Positions 1 through 11,123 are shown, numbered from the stretch's first letter. The stretch: 16,348 nt of DNA from Smittium mucronatum (GCA_001953115.1 LSSL01002628.1:1-16348); one strand, 5' to 3'. The notes: a model not told the origin generated them from the letters alone. Numbers and translations: made by a program.

Positions 1-426
1 TTAATTAGAAAACAGAAATTAAAAAAGAAATATTGAATCTTAAAAATATCTGTAATAAATCTAGCAGCACACAAAGTATGATAAAAAAATTGATTGGATG
101 CGGAGATGAAAAAAAGCTATGGCTTGTTGAGAAATGTGGCCAAAAAGAAAAAGAAAAATACAACACCTTAAGACTTCAAAAATATTTGTCAATATTTAAA
201 GAACAATCGTTTTTCCTTAAAATCTTATTTATCATCATATAATCCTGATATTTAAAATTCGAGAGTTTTATTTACTTTAAAAAGTGCTATTAAAATGCTC
301 TATATTTCTAAAAACCTGTATTTAATCTCGAAATTTAAGTTGGTGGTAGGTAATTATCCTTCAATATTTAGAACGATATCAGAAAATAATCAATCCTTAA
401 ACCCGACATCCTTTTAAATAGTTGGC

Positions 427-480
427 AGGGTTTATCAAGAGTCCTACTCCTAGATATTAAACAACCTTTAGAGCGAAGTA
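427..480 (+). mobile_element. possible reverse transcriptase motif relic
   Basis: A less AT-rich island reads, with frame changes, like the G-L-x-Q-G-S...L-F-N turn region of retrotransposon reverse transcriptases: a GGTTTATCAAGAGTCC-like core followed by TATTAAACAACC. Stops and single-base losses break any frame. The match was made by eye and is weak; chance resemblance is quite possible. Confidence 0.12.
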
Positions 481-852
481 AAGATAATTAGCTTGGATTG
501 TAACTTGAAAACGATTATAAACGATTCGGTACAGCGTATTAAAAATTCTATAAACCAATTTTATCATAAAACATAAAGAGTCAACTTTTGATTCCATATT
601 TCCAAAAATATTTTTAAGCTTCATAAAATCATAATTCCTGTGTTAAAAAAAAATATACACTGATTTGAAAAAAATACAAATTTCATTCAGTAAAGGATTT
701 TTTTAAAAATTCCAAACAGCTTTTTTTTTGGATAAATGGAATAATTTTAGCGTGCTTTTAAATGTAATCAAACCAATCAAAAAAATTTTTTTTAAAATAA
801 TGGTAGCTGGTAAGGGATATGGTTTATTTTCGCCCTCTACCGATAAATTCCT

Positions 853-951
853 CTAACAGCTCATCAGGGAAGTAAAGGATAAATATACTTATTGGAAGAA
901 GTTAAAAACGATTGGTTTTTTGATTATCTGTGTGGATATTTTAAAATTGTA
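853..951 (+). mobile_element. possible retroelement integrase zinc-binding relic
   Basis: Read from 853 the frame is open to 951 except for one TAA at 880-882. The translation begins around A-H-Q-G-S-K-G and continues L-L-E-E-V-K-N-D-W-F-F-D-Y-L, ending near F-K-I-V. This resembles the spacing of the H2C2 zinc-binding segment of Ty3/gypsy-type integrases, where a His-x-Gly motif is followed by a Tyr/Phe-Trp stretch before the Cys pair. The expected Cys pair is not visible. It overlaps a 96-codon non-ATG ORF on the other strand, which I do not believe. Relic status is inference. Confidence 0.22.
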
Positions 952-1412
952 TAAATATTTTGAGTAACCTGAACTCACAAGAATCAAATATAACAAAATC
1001 AAAAAAAAAATCGAAATCAGATTTATAGACATCTTTAAAAATTGGGAATATAAAGTTCTTATAGTGTAAAATAAAGAGATTGTTTTACCCAAAAGAAAAA
1101 TAATCCAGAATTCTTCATGAAATCTCGACAGGATTAGTTTACACTCAATGACTAAAACAGTTGAGAAAAATTGCTCCAAGGTTTTAAAGGAACAAGTAAT
1201 CAGCTAGGAGAATTTAATTTGTAAATGCAAAGAATCACTGAAAAAAAAATGCATTAACATGTATTCTTACTTGTAGAAGAACTATTTTTATCGTATTGTA
1301 GAAATAATATTGCTCTAGGATTTTAAAAAAGTGGGGATGTAAAAAAAAAACCTAACACCAGTTATCACTTTTATTAACTAGTTTCTTTTTTTAAAAAAAA
1401 TATTGATTAAAA

Positions 1413-1476
1413 CGTACAAAATTTAAAAATTATATCTTTACTATCAATAAATTTGTCTATATGATTATTTTGTACG
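1413..1476. repeat. 10-bp inverted repeat with 44-nt spacer
   Basis: CGTACAAAAT at 1413-1422 is the perfect reverse complement of ATTTTGTACG at 1467-1476, bounding a 64-bp unit. It could be the remains of a tiny inverted-repeat element or a chance pairing in AT-rich DNA. No target-site duplication is evident. Confidence 0.4.
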
Positions 1477-3867
1477 ATATTTTTTCTGAGGAGGTTCATG
1501 GTTATAAAACTTTATTTATATTACTTCTCTTTTGTAAAAAGAGGGATCTTAGATAAAGCCAAAATTATCATAATAATAAATAAAATAAAATATTTATTTT
1601 TTAAAATTTTATAACCTAATATTACAAAAAAAAAAAGATAATTAAACTGTCAGAAAAAACTATATCCGCCGTCTTTATGGTGTTTTAAGTTAAAGAGAAC
1701 TTTTATCTTTTGAGTATATAATAGATGCTAAAAACTTGCGTGGTGGATAATTTTCATTAAAATACAATTAGAAAACTTTTGAGTTCATTTTTAAGATATA
1801 GCGAAGGAGAGGTGGTACTATAAATAATATGGTTTTTTCGATCTTAGATATTAGCCCTTATAGTATCGCTACTCGATTTTTGATGTCTGATTTATAGTAA
1901 AGTGAAAAAATAAAAATTGCGAAATTGTAAAAAGTAAACCATATCAGCAATATTTATTTAAAGAATATCCCTATAGTTAATTTTTCGGAAAAATAAAATT
2001 TTAGATTTCTTCCACACCCCTTAGATTTTTTAGAAAAAAAATTCCAAATTATACTTTTTTATATAAATTACATTATAATCTTCAGTATAAGTACAGTAAT
2101 ATATAAAAAAGATTTCAATATGGAAATTTAAACCTTATTCACCGCTTAATTTCAATAAAAGAAAGTTTTATAAACTAATAGAAAAAAAAAATACCTAGGA
2201 AATGATTGAAAATACGGTGTTTAGGTTTTTTTTAAAATTTTAAAAAATGATAAATTCTCATTATGCAATAATCAAATTCAACAGTTAATTGCTAAACTGA
2301 TCCAATTGTTTCTAAAAAAAAATCAATTTGATAAAATCGGTAGATATGATCAATTTGGCTGATTTTAATTTTAATTTACTAGAGTTTATATGCTAATTTT
2401 TTAAATTAAATAACCCAAAAATACCTCCAAAAAAGTAGAAGATTCTGGCTTTATTTTAATTTATTTTCCAATATAGATCCATATTGTAATCTTCCTTTTC
2501 GTTTAAATGATTACACACTGTTGTTATTTAAATTTTATCATAATAAATTTGAATTTGTACAACTAAAAACTTTATAAACACTAAGATATTTTCACCGTTG
2601 TAACTTTTAAAATGAATTGAAAAAATTTAAAAATATTTTAACTCTAAAGATTGAATTTATTTTTTTTTTAAATGGAACTCGGAGCTTCAAAAACGCCCAT
2701 TTAATAATCTTTAAATAAAGTTTGAATAAAAGGAAATAATTATGTTCATCTAAAAAAGCAGCTATTTAATGAATAATTGAGCATCAAATGGCTCAAAATA
2801 AAATATTTCTTTCTATATATTAATTTTTCCAACATTCCCTTGGACATTTATTTTAAAAATATTTTATAATTACTAAGAAAAACAAACCTTATAAAATACC
2901 TATATAATTACCAACTGGATGTATGCGTTTAACATAAAAACTAATATTCCTGAGATAAAATCATATTTTAAATTAATTTGACTTTAATAGATGTTATAGA
3001 TATATAAAAATCATAAAAAATTCTAAAATGATCTAAAATATGCATAAATTGATATATTTTTGATATTTTTTACAAAAACCTAAATTTTGAGTCACATGTG
3101 TAAAGATTTTAATAATGATAAAAAAACTCTATTCCTTTAATAATCAACAAAAACAATTAGTGACTTTACTGCCGAGCTCAAGATAAAAAAGTAGTACACG
3201 TTTAACCGAATTTCTCCTACGTTTATAATCCAGTATCAAAATTTATTGTGAATTTGTAACCAATATTTTAATTCAATTCATTTTTAGGTTTAAGCTTTCA
3301 AGATTTATTTATTTTTTAAGAATAAATACAATCAGTAAAAATACAAAATAATATTGAATTAAAACTTAAGACTTGTATTTTTTTTTAAATCTTGGGTCTT
3401 GCAACTCTTTTTTTACTATAATAGTTTTAATTTCGACAAGTTTTAGAATTATTTTTTTTATAAAATTCAACATAAGTTGATTAATTTGTGTTTTTCAAAA
3501 AGTATTGTATATGTAATAAACTTTATTTCAACTTATTTATCTCAATTTTAGTATTCAAATTTATATATTAGAAAATAATAAACAGCCTGTCAAACATGAA
3601 AAAATTCAAATTTATAATAAGAGAGATATTATTTCAAATGCAAATTTATTCCATAAAAAAAATAATAATAAAAAATGATTTTTTGAAAGCTAAAAAAACT
3701 ATCATCTGGTGGTATTTAAACCAATTTTTTAATTTATCGTATCTTCGAGAAGAATTTTATTTATAAGTCTTCGTAATCTTTTAATAATATTAATTGAAAT
3801 ATTTAAAAAATTGATAATTTTTTACTTTTACTATTTTATATCCATCTTTAATTTTCCTATTTAATCG

Positions 3868-3888
3868 CTCTATAAATTTTTTATAGAG
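3868..3888. repeat. perfect 9-bp hairpin
   Basis: CTCTATAAA, a TTT loop and TTTATAGAG form a perfect stem of nine pairs with a three-base loop, with a further GA after it. It is not next to any gene. It may form a cruciform or be a fold-back scar; no function can be assigned. Confidence 0.6.
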
Positions 3889-4268
3889 AGATGCAATAGA
3901 CTATATACCTAATACCAGGTGTGTTTAAGAAAAATTTGATCTTAAATCTTTTTAACTGTAATTTCTAACTCCGAAAAATTGGAAGATTTTTCTGAAGAAA
4001 GCTCTTTTACCTTTTCAAATATGTTCGATTATACGATTTGTCTCATTTTCTTTAATTATCTCTAAATTTTTTTTATTTAAAGCTATTTTACCCTTTTGCT
4101 AACCTTTAGCATATTTTAGATTATATGGAACCAGCAACGTAGCTTTTTTTTACAAAATAGAATCAATAGACAGATCTTGTTATTTGATTTGCTAAATCAT
4201 CTATTACAGTTTTTTTAAAATGTGATAAATTGAATTTACTAGATATTTTCGAATACCCCCCAATATCC

Positions 4269-4314
4269 ATGGGTATGATTCATTTACACAACTACTAACA
4301 ATTGGAATGGATAC
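4269..4314 (+). mobile_element. possible integrase core relic
   Basis: The run ATGGGTATGATTCATTTAC followed by CAACTACTAAC and GGAATGGATACT reads, once several small deletions are allowed, like the M-D-x-I-G-P-L-P-T-T-x-N-G-N-x-W-I-L start of Ty3/gypsy integrase catalytic cores, where the Asp is the first acid of the D,D,E triad. The frame is broken here and no convincing downstream D or E blocks were found. The call rests on visual alignment only. Confidence 0.18.
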
Positions 4315-5617
4315 TGAGTAATTTTTTTAGCTTTTATTGGGAATTACGATGATAATAATTGAGTGATTTCTTTCAATAAGCTTCAAATTGAATCTATATT
4401 TATTCTTCTTGCTTTTATAAGAAAATTTGGGAATAATTTTGACTTAAATATAGCCTTCAATTTACTTAACTCCCCTTAATATGGCTAAATATTGCTGATA
4501 AATAAAAAAATTAGACTTATATATCGCAAAAGACTATGAAATCGTCAAATTGAGTAATTTTTTTTAGTTTTATTCCTCATTTTCTAATATAATTTATAGG
4601 GGGATCTTTTGAAAAGAAGAAGTTTAATATAAAGAGTTATAAAATTCTTTTTTTTATTAACTCATTTTTGTAGTAGTAAGAATAAAGTTGGAATATTTTT
4701 TCGAAATTTCAAAAATAATTAATAATAATTTTTTTTGATAAAGACAAAAAATTCTGGTATTTTTCATGATTATTTTTGAAATCATATAAGAAATAATTTT
4801 TTGGAATAATTAAAATTTCATGAGAAATAAATTTTAGGACAATTAAACTGTAATATAGATAATTTCTTTTTTTTTACCTCAAAAAAAATATAATCACATT
4901 TAAAAAACATTACCGTTTTTTTTTAATATTTACATCGATTAAAAATTAAATAATTTCAAATGATCTATTAAAAATCAAAAATAATAATTTTGAATCTTGA
5001 AATTGCGTATTTATAAGTATAAATAATAAAAAAAGTATCTTTGCAAAAAAACTTTAATAAGTATTAGAATAAATATCCAAAGATTTTGAAAACGCTTTAT
5101 AAATAATTCTTTTTAAGAATATTAAAATATGAAAGGAAGTCTTACAGATAAATTCTTATGGCTTCATTGAAACAAAAATGATCCTAAATATACACACTAA
5201 AATACAACAATTTAGTAAAAACGACAATAATTATTTTCACTGGTTGCTTTCTTTAATAAAAGAAACGATTAAAGAAAATTCTGGTATTTATTTTCGAGTA
5301 AACAGTATATAAAGGCTGGAGATAATGCTTGTTGTGGAATTCTCAATATAGACGAAAATGATCCTCAAAAAAAAAGAAACCATCTTTGCTACCCGAAAAA
5401 ATAAAATTAATAGTAAAAAAAAATTTACTCCAAAACTCAAGGATAAGTAATAAAATATGTTTAATTTAAAACAAGTATACTTATTCGGTAAAATTTATTT
5501 TTTATTACCCTGAAAGTAAAAAAAAAAGAGAAATATATAGCTTATTTATTTCTAAAAACCTTGATTTAGAACTTGGATTAAACACATATTACTATATATT
5601 CACGAAAAATTTTAAAA

Positions 5618-5658
5618 TAATTATGCGGAAAATTGGCATGTGCCTGATATGTTATAAG
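5618..5658 (+). mobile_element. possible gag CCHC zinc-knuckle relic
   Basis: AATTATGCGGAAAATTGG followed by CATGTGCCTGATATGTTATAAG can be read as Y-C-G-K-x-G-H-V-P-D-M-C-Y-K if single bases are restored at several points. This fits the Cx2Cx4Hx4C zinc knuckle of retroelement gag proteins. It is one of few GC-bearing words in its neighbourhood. As it stands the frame is broken and only part of the Cys set is encoded. Treat as a hint, not a gene. Confidence 0.18.
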
Positions 5659-7036
5659 TTTCAAAAAAATGTATGAATTTTAAAAAATATTTCCTAATAT
5701 AAATTCAGTGAACAGTGTTCTGGACATAAATCAAAAATTTCTATTTATAATGTTCATAAAAAAAGCAAAGAATTATAGAAAGAATCCCATATCAATTTTT
5801 TCGACAGTATCGAATAAAAAGACTTTATAATTTTAGTATAATTTAAGAATAATTTCAATTTAGGTGATGTTCCGGCTGAATCCATCATCTCGTTACACAC
5901 TAAACACTAAATATTAAACTTAGGATTGTTGCTTTATACGTTAGTGTTATATAATATAAATTTAATAAATATCTAAAACTTTAAGCCACGACTCCAAATA
6001 AGTGTCCGACTGCTTGATAGAAATTCTGAAACCCAAAATGTATTCTTATATAAAAAAAAGTACACGTGTATAAGGATTCAAGCCCTCATTTTCGGTCATT
6101 TAAGTTTTTAAACTCAATATTCTGCTAAATAATAAATAAAACTGGATAAATCATTTAATTAAATTATTTTAAGATTTTCGTTAAAAAAGTTTAAAAAAAG
6201 ACACATAGGGTTTTTTTTATAAAAAAAAAACTTAACCTTTTTAATTATTAATATAAAATTTAAGAATTTTTTTCTTTATGGCTAGATAGAGTGATTCAAA
6301 ATTTTTTTGATAAATAATCGAAATAATTTGTGAAATTTCTTTAAAAATCTCGAAAAAAACAAAAAAATATTATCCAAATAAAGTGATTATTAAATTCAAT
6401 AAATACTATAGAAGATTTCCGAGGATGTATCTATAAAAAATTATTATTAAAAATTTCAAATCATAATGCCTTTCAATATGAAATCTGATCTTTTGCTAGA
6501 ATCTGAAATTAGCAAACTCAATATTCGGAAATATTTAAATCTGGATTTCAGAATAAATGCATTGTAGAAAAAAAAACAAAAAATTCTCGTTGAAGCAAAA
6601 AATTAAAATAAAAAAAACAAACAAACAAAGCCTTTATTGGGTATAAACTCTCAATATACTCAAACAAATAAATAATAAATAATTTTAATCCCATTAGTAA
6701 TTTCTGAAAATTGCCAATATGCCAAAATGAAGTTATTTAAATCAATATTTTCTGTTAAATTTTTTATGATAATTATTTTAATTTTTATTTAGAAATTTGG
6801 GTTATGTATTTTACCTTTGGACTTAAGATGAATATCGATATGGATTTCACTAATTCTTAAAAAATTCGACTTTAATATTATAAACTTAGAATTTTTTTGG
6901 CACTTTAAATCCAGTTTTTATTTTTATACTGATAAATGAAGTGAGTGAGTATTGCTATAAAGTGGAAAAATTATTTGATATTTTTATGTGATATATTCAT
7001 ACTCTATTTGGTAGGTTATTAATTGATTAAGATATA

Positions 7037-7095
7037 GGGTTAGATAAAAAATTGTCTAGGGGCCTTACTAATTCATCCACATATTAATGATATTT
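7037..7095 (+). mobile_element. possible LINE-type reverse transcriptase relic
   Basis: GGGTTAGATAAAAAATTGTC, then GGGGCC, TTATTC-like ATTC and CACATATTAATGATATTT resemble G-V-R-Q-x-C-P-x-S-P-x-L-F-x-x-x-I-N-D-I, the conserved turn region of LINE-type reverse transcriptases. Frameshifts and stops interrupt it and no F-A-D-D box was found downstream. Visual match only. Confidence 0.2.
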
Positions 7096-7975
7096 AGACT
7101 TTCCCATTTTATATTCATAATACTTATTTTAGAATAAAATATTCATTTTGGATATTTCATTTTAATTTTCATCAATTTTTTAAAAGTCAAAAAATATTAA
7201 GAGTTTTAAAAAAACCTTCTAAAATATATCTTTTTTTCTAATTTATATATTTTTTTCAACATTGAGAAGGTATTTTCTGCGTATCTTGGGCTTTAAAGCA
7301 TCATTTTTAGCTAAATATCTCTCTCCATTAAATCATTAAAAATTTATTTTTGCATTTATAACAAAAATTTTGTAATTAAAGATTAGTTTCCGTGGATTTC
7401 AGAAAAAAAACAGCCATTTAAATATTTACACTTGTTTTTTTTGAATCTGGCCATATAATCTTTTTTAAATTTTTAGATTATTTATTTTTATTAGTTCTAT
7501 TGATAAAAAAAAATTTTGTAAAATTTTAATAACAAAATTATTTAAAAAAAAAGAAATAAAAAAATCTAATTCATCTGTTATTTCTAATATCCATATTCAT
7601 ATTTCGAAAAAATAAAAGTAATATCGTTTAAATGATAAAACACATTAAAATTTTTCATATAAATAACCAATTCTCATTTTTTCAAGTTGTCACAGTGAGA
7701 AATCAAAATGTGCGTGTTTATTTAAAAAAAGATTATTTTCTATTGAAATATGATTATCAAACATTCGATTCACCCAAAAAGATATTGAGGATCTATAATT
7801 AAAAACGATAAAATCTTTAATAGTTTTTAAATATTTTTTCGTGTTGATTTTACATTAAAGAAAAAATAATTAAATTCAAATAGGAATAAAACTAGATATT
7901 TTTATTTTTATTTCTCAACAGTATATATCGGATTATAAAAATAGTCCTTTTTTGAAATCTGTTGCTGTAATTCGG

Positions 7976-8057
7976 GTTTATTTTTGGAACAGGTTGTTGG
8001 AAATCAAGGTTAAGTTTGGAATGAGTTTTTGGAAGTCGGGTTTGAAGTTTGGAATCC
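7976..8057 (+). repeat. degenerate 15-18-bp GTTnnnTTTGGAA repeats
   Basis: Five adjacent units of 15-18 bp (7976-7992, 7993-8008, 8009-8024, 8025-8039, 8040-8057) each start with GTT and contain TTGGAA. The strand is strongly G-rich and C-poor, unlike its surroundings. A 66-codon non-ATG open frame runs through it, so the peptide is itself repetitive (W/F-rich units). I consider this a decayed minisatellite rather than a gene. Confidence 0.5.
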
Positions 8058-9240
8058 TTTTTTTAATTATAGCAAATTTTCTATTAAAAAAACATTGCGA
8101 TTATCTTATGCAGTTAATTTGGATACCGTTATGTACAATATTTTCAAAGTAATATGATTTCGGATAGATCAAAATTAATATTTTCTAAAATTTAAAAAAA
8201 ATATTGGAGTCTATTGGGTAAATTTTTTAATTTGGTCATTCAAAAAAAATGATCATTATAAAATCAATAAATTCATATTTGGGATGGCTATCATAATATT
8301 CCAACATATATTATAAATTTTAAAAATTAGCTTACAATTTTCATAGAAAAAAGTAGCTCCTTATTAAAAATTTTCCCATATGGGAGGATACTAATTAAAA
8401 AGGCATTTTTTAGTGTACTTTTTTTTAGTGTAACCTTTTTATAGAGAAAAATCTCAAACATTATTATTTACCTAAAAAAAGTCAAAAATTATGGTGAAAA
8501 AAATTAATTTGAGCTAAACCCCATTAAAATTACTAGTTATGATATTAGAAAAATGATAATTAATTTTTTTTTTGTTTAATATAAACGACTAAAATCGATT
8601 TACAAATCCATTGGGTAACTTTGATGAAAGAATTTCCAGTAAAAGCGATATGCGGAAAAATGCTCTTATTAATTAAGAATCACCTATATATGGTTTTAAT
8701 CTCTAAACTGATTTCTTTTGAACTTATAAGATAATGACTGCTAGCTGATCTATGGCCCACTTCTTTTCGATTGTATCTATTCATTCTTTATACCAATTTT
8801 ATCAATACTGACACAGTTTATAATGTGAGAGCGCATATAAAAATGCAACATCTTTCTACCGTAAAATTAACAAATTTCATTAAGATTCAGTGCAATTGGA
8901 ATCAAATTAGTTAAATCAATTTAAAACCGATGAATTATAAAATTTTAGGTTTTGAGTAATATTTTTTGCGAAATTTTTCATACCCAGATATAAAGAGTTA
9001 TAAACTAGGATAGAATTTATCCGAGCTAAATTTAAAGTGATTTTAGCGCATATCCATAAAAAAAATTGAAAAGCTTTGAAGTTTCGATTCAAATATTTTT
9101 ATTTGTTCTCATATTTCAAAATTTGGAAACTAAGTTTTTAAAGTGACGATAATTTTTTCGAATTAGGAACTGAAGATTTTTTTAGAAATACAAAAATATT
9201 TTAAACCAAGCAAAATTTTCTTTAATAATAGGTATTAATT

Positions 9241-9252
9241 GGGGGGGTGGGG
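9241..9252 (+). repeat. G7-T-G4 tract
   Basis: Seven Gs, a T and four Gs stand alone in AT-rich DNA and mark the left edge of a region with more G on the plus strand. No gene is attached to it. Confidence 0.8.
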
Positions 9253-10767
9253 TTATTATAGATTTAAATTTCAATTCGATATTAGATGATTTTTTTACTT
9301 GGCTGAAATTCCATAGGGTGATAGGACAATTCGATAAGATTTAGCCTAGCTTTAAATAAATATTAACAATTTGACTGTTTTTTGTCTAAATTGACAGATT
9401 TATAATCGAATTAATAGAATTTGATTTTTTTTTACGCAGAAATGATGGAGTTTGATTCAATTTGACTTTGAAATACCAATTATTTTATCAAGGTCAATCA
9501 AAATAGGATGTTTATTGGGTAAAAAATAGGTCAATAGGGAATAAGGTATTTTAGTCAAACCACTGTAATTGGTGGGAAGATAACGAATAGTCAACAATTT
9601 ATATCGAATCAGCAATTTGGAACCATGTAGTAGGCTTTAATTGAGGCAAAAATGAACAATATCTAATGAATTGAGTATAATGAATAATAATGCTTTTCTA
9701 AAATGAATTTTTTAGAGGATAGAATTGAGGTATTTTTGGGTCCTAAGCCCAAAAAATTATTAATGGGAAATCGAGTCCCCAGCCATAAATTAGGTAATTA
9801 GCATTATGGAGAACTAATAATTTTAGATTTCTAATATTGGGTATCCAATGGAAAGCCTTTTTTTCACTGGAGTTTATCAGATTCTAAAAAAGGAAAAGAG
9901 AATAATTGAAAATTTGATAGAGGGATAAATGGGATACTGAAGTGATTATAAACGCAAATGAAATGATATCAAGTCGAGTAGATTTGTGAAATTTCTAGAA
10001 GGGTTTGAGGAGAAGAGCTAAAATAAAACTCCGCATATTCGCAGTTAGAAGACTGTTAATAACATGATTTGGTGAACATTCAGGGCATAAAGAATGACAA
10101 ATAATGCCGATTGATACTTTACTCGTTTACTCCGGGTATAATGAGAGTATATCTATTCGGGTAATCATGACAGGTTTAAATAAACAAAAATGCAACTTTC
10201 GGTTGGATTTGGTTGAAATTTATGTCGGAAGAAAGATAGATTCAGCGGTTCGGTGAAGGGGCGAGGAGTGGGGTGAGGGTAAGGGTAAGGGTAGGAGTAA
10301 GGATAGGGGTAAATTTTGAAAAGAAATATATGAAACTTGTTGATTGTTTGTGAAAATTAGGGAAATCGGAAATAGAATTTGATGAAGATACAGTTTAGGT
10401 TAACTATAAAAAATGCCGATTATTTTTTTAATGAATGAAATTGGATGATAAACAAAAGAACAAATATGCAGGTTTGGAGCAAGTGATGTTAAAAGATAAA
10501 GTCGATTGTTAGGTTTGTTTTGTAATATGATATGCAACATAGACAGTTCACATGAGTATGGCATAATTCTTCATGCTTATAATATTATGAAAGATGTCTA
10601 TATGATCAATCCACACACTTCTAAAACTTGATGCATAGTAGAAATCAACATTTCTATTTTAATATTGCTCTAGATACGGGTATTTTTGCGACAATATCGT
10701 TTATAAAATCCCATATGTTTGTGATTATTTATTTTCTAAAGTAATGTACAAATGGAATTGCTAATAA
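9253..10767. other. gene-free transitional region
   Basis: Base composition is less extreme than in the desert and the plus strand is visibly richer in G than C. I see only short open stretches: an ATG-initiated 32-codon frame at 9703-9801 (M-N-F-L-E-D-R-I...) and an open run of about 30 codons near 9835-9935. Neither has a recognisable domain. These could be remnants of a decayed gene or element. The right part probably contains upstream sequence of the small gene that starts at 11240. Confidence 0.55.
10257..10309 (+). repeat. G-quadruplex-type GGGTAA-like tract
   Basis: Within this tract, GGGGTGAGGGTAAGGGTAAGGG (10270-10291, loops of three bases) meets the usual four-G-run pattern for intramolecular G-quadruplex formation. 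Further G4 runs lie at 10258-10261 and 10306-10309. The units are variants of GGGTAA, GGGTAG, GAGTAA and GGATAG. GGGTAA is not a rotation of the common telomere unit TTAGGG, so I do not call this interstitial telomere DNA. It lies about 600 bp upstream of the TATA box of the small gene. Confidence 0.6.
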
Positions 10768-10786
10768 CCCACGCCCCATCCCCCCG
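10768..10786. promoter_or_regulatory. C-rich upstream block
   Basis: CCCACGCCCCATCCCCCCG lies 68 bp upstream of a TATA box in otherwise AT-rich DNA. CCACGCCC is the kind of GC-box bound by C2H2 zinc-finger activators and repressors in fungi and animals. Position supports a proximal promoter element; the factor is unknown. Confidence 0.4.
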
Positions 10787-10853
10787 TTTGGATAGAAATG
10801 TCTGGCATTAAAACGCAGTGGCACTTGTGAATATTATTTTGGAAAAAAAAAAG

Positions 10854-10861
10854 TATATAAA
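10854..10861 (+). promoter_or_regulatory. TATA box (TATATAAA)
   Basis: A TATATAAAGG sequence sits between the C-rich block and the small ORF at 11240. With usual TATA spacing, transcription would start near 10880-10895. A four-codon ATG frame at 10881-10895 would fall at or before that start. This is the best core promoter in the window. Confidence 0.5.
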
Positions 10862-11123
10862 GGCTTGGAACTTTGAGTAGATGCATAGCTATTAGTAACA
10901 AGAACCATTCTCGTATACTATTGTATATTATATATCTTTGAAAACTCGAAATAACCTGTAAAACAGATTGAAATATTCACAGACCAGATATAGAAAAGAC
11001 AAGTGTCAAGTATCTCAGAACCAGGTTAGAGTTCGTTATTAATACGGAAATTATTATTGAAAGATAAATTGTTTGAGCGAGTATATATTCAGATCACACT
11101 TTACAATCTTTGATTTACTCGCC

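Larger units (their letters stand above)
1..9240. other. AT-rich gene desert
   Basis: This stretch is dominated by A/T homopolymer runs and has stops in all frames. The longest open frames are about 70 and 96 codons, start at non-ATG codons and show no recognisable domain. Composition contrasts sharply with the gene-bearing right end. A few less AT-rich islands (entries below) resemble fragments of retrotransposon proteins with many small deletions. The simplest reading is old transposon-derived, unselected DNA, possibly heterochromatic. Absence of genes is seen directly; the transposon origin is inference. Short non-coding RNAs cannot be excluded from sequence alone. Confidence 0.75.

Noticed and set aside
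33..242. 69-codon plus-strand frame
   Set aside because: It begins at TTG; from the first ATG (78) only 54 codons remain, Lys/Phe/Ile-rich with no known motif, as expected by chance in AT-rich DNA.
889..1179. 96-codon minus-strand hydrophobic frame
   Set aside because: It starts at TTG, has a composition expected from reverse-complemented A-rich DNA, and overlaps the better integrase-like reading of the plus strand.
6070..6110. tRNA T-arm-like GGATTCAAGCCC
   Set aside because: No matching stem, acceptor or anticodon arm is found around it.
7952..8152. 66-codon plus-strand frame
   Set aside because: It begins at TTG and is explained by the degenerate GTT...TTGGAA repeat; no promoter or family match.
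10257..10309. Interstitial telomere repeat
   Set aside because: The unit GGGTAA is not a rotation of TTAGGG, and the units are irregular.
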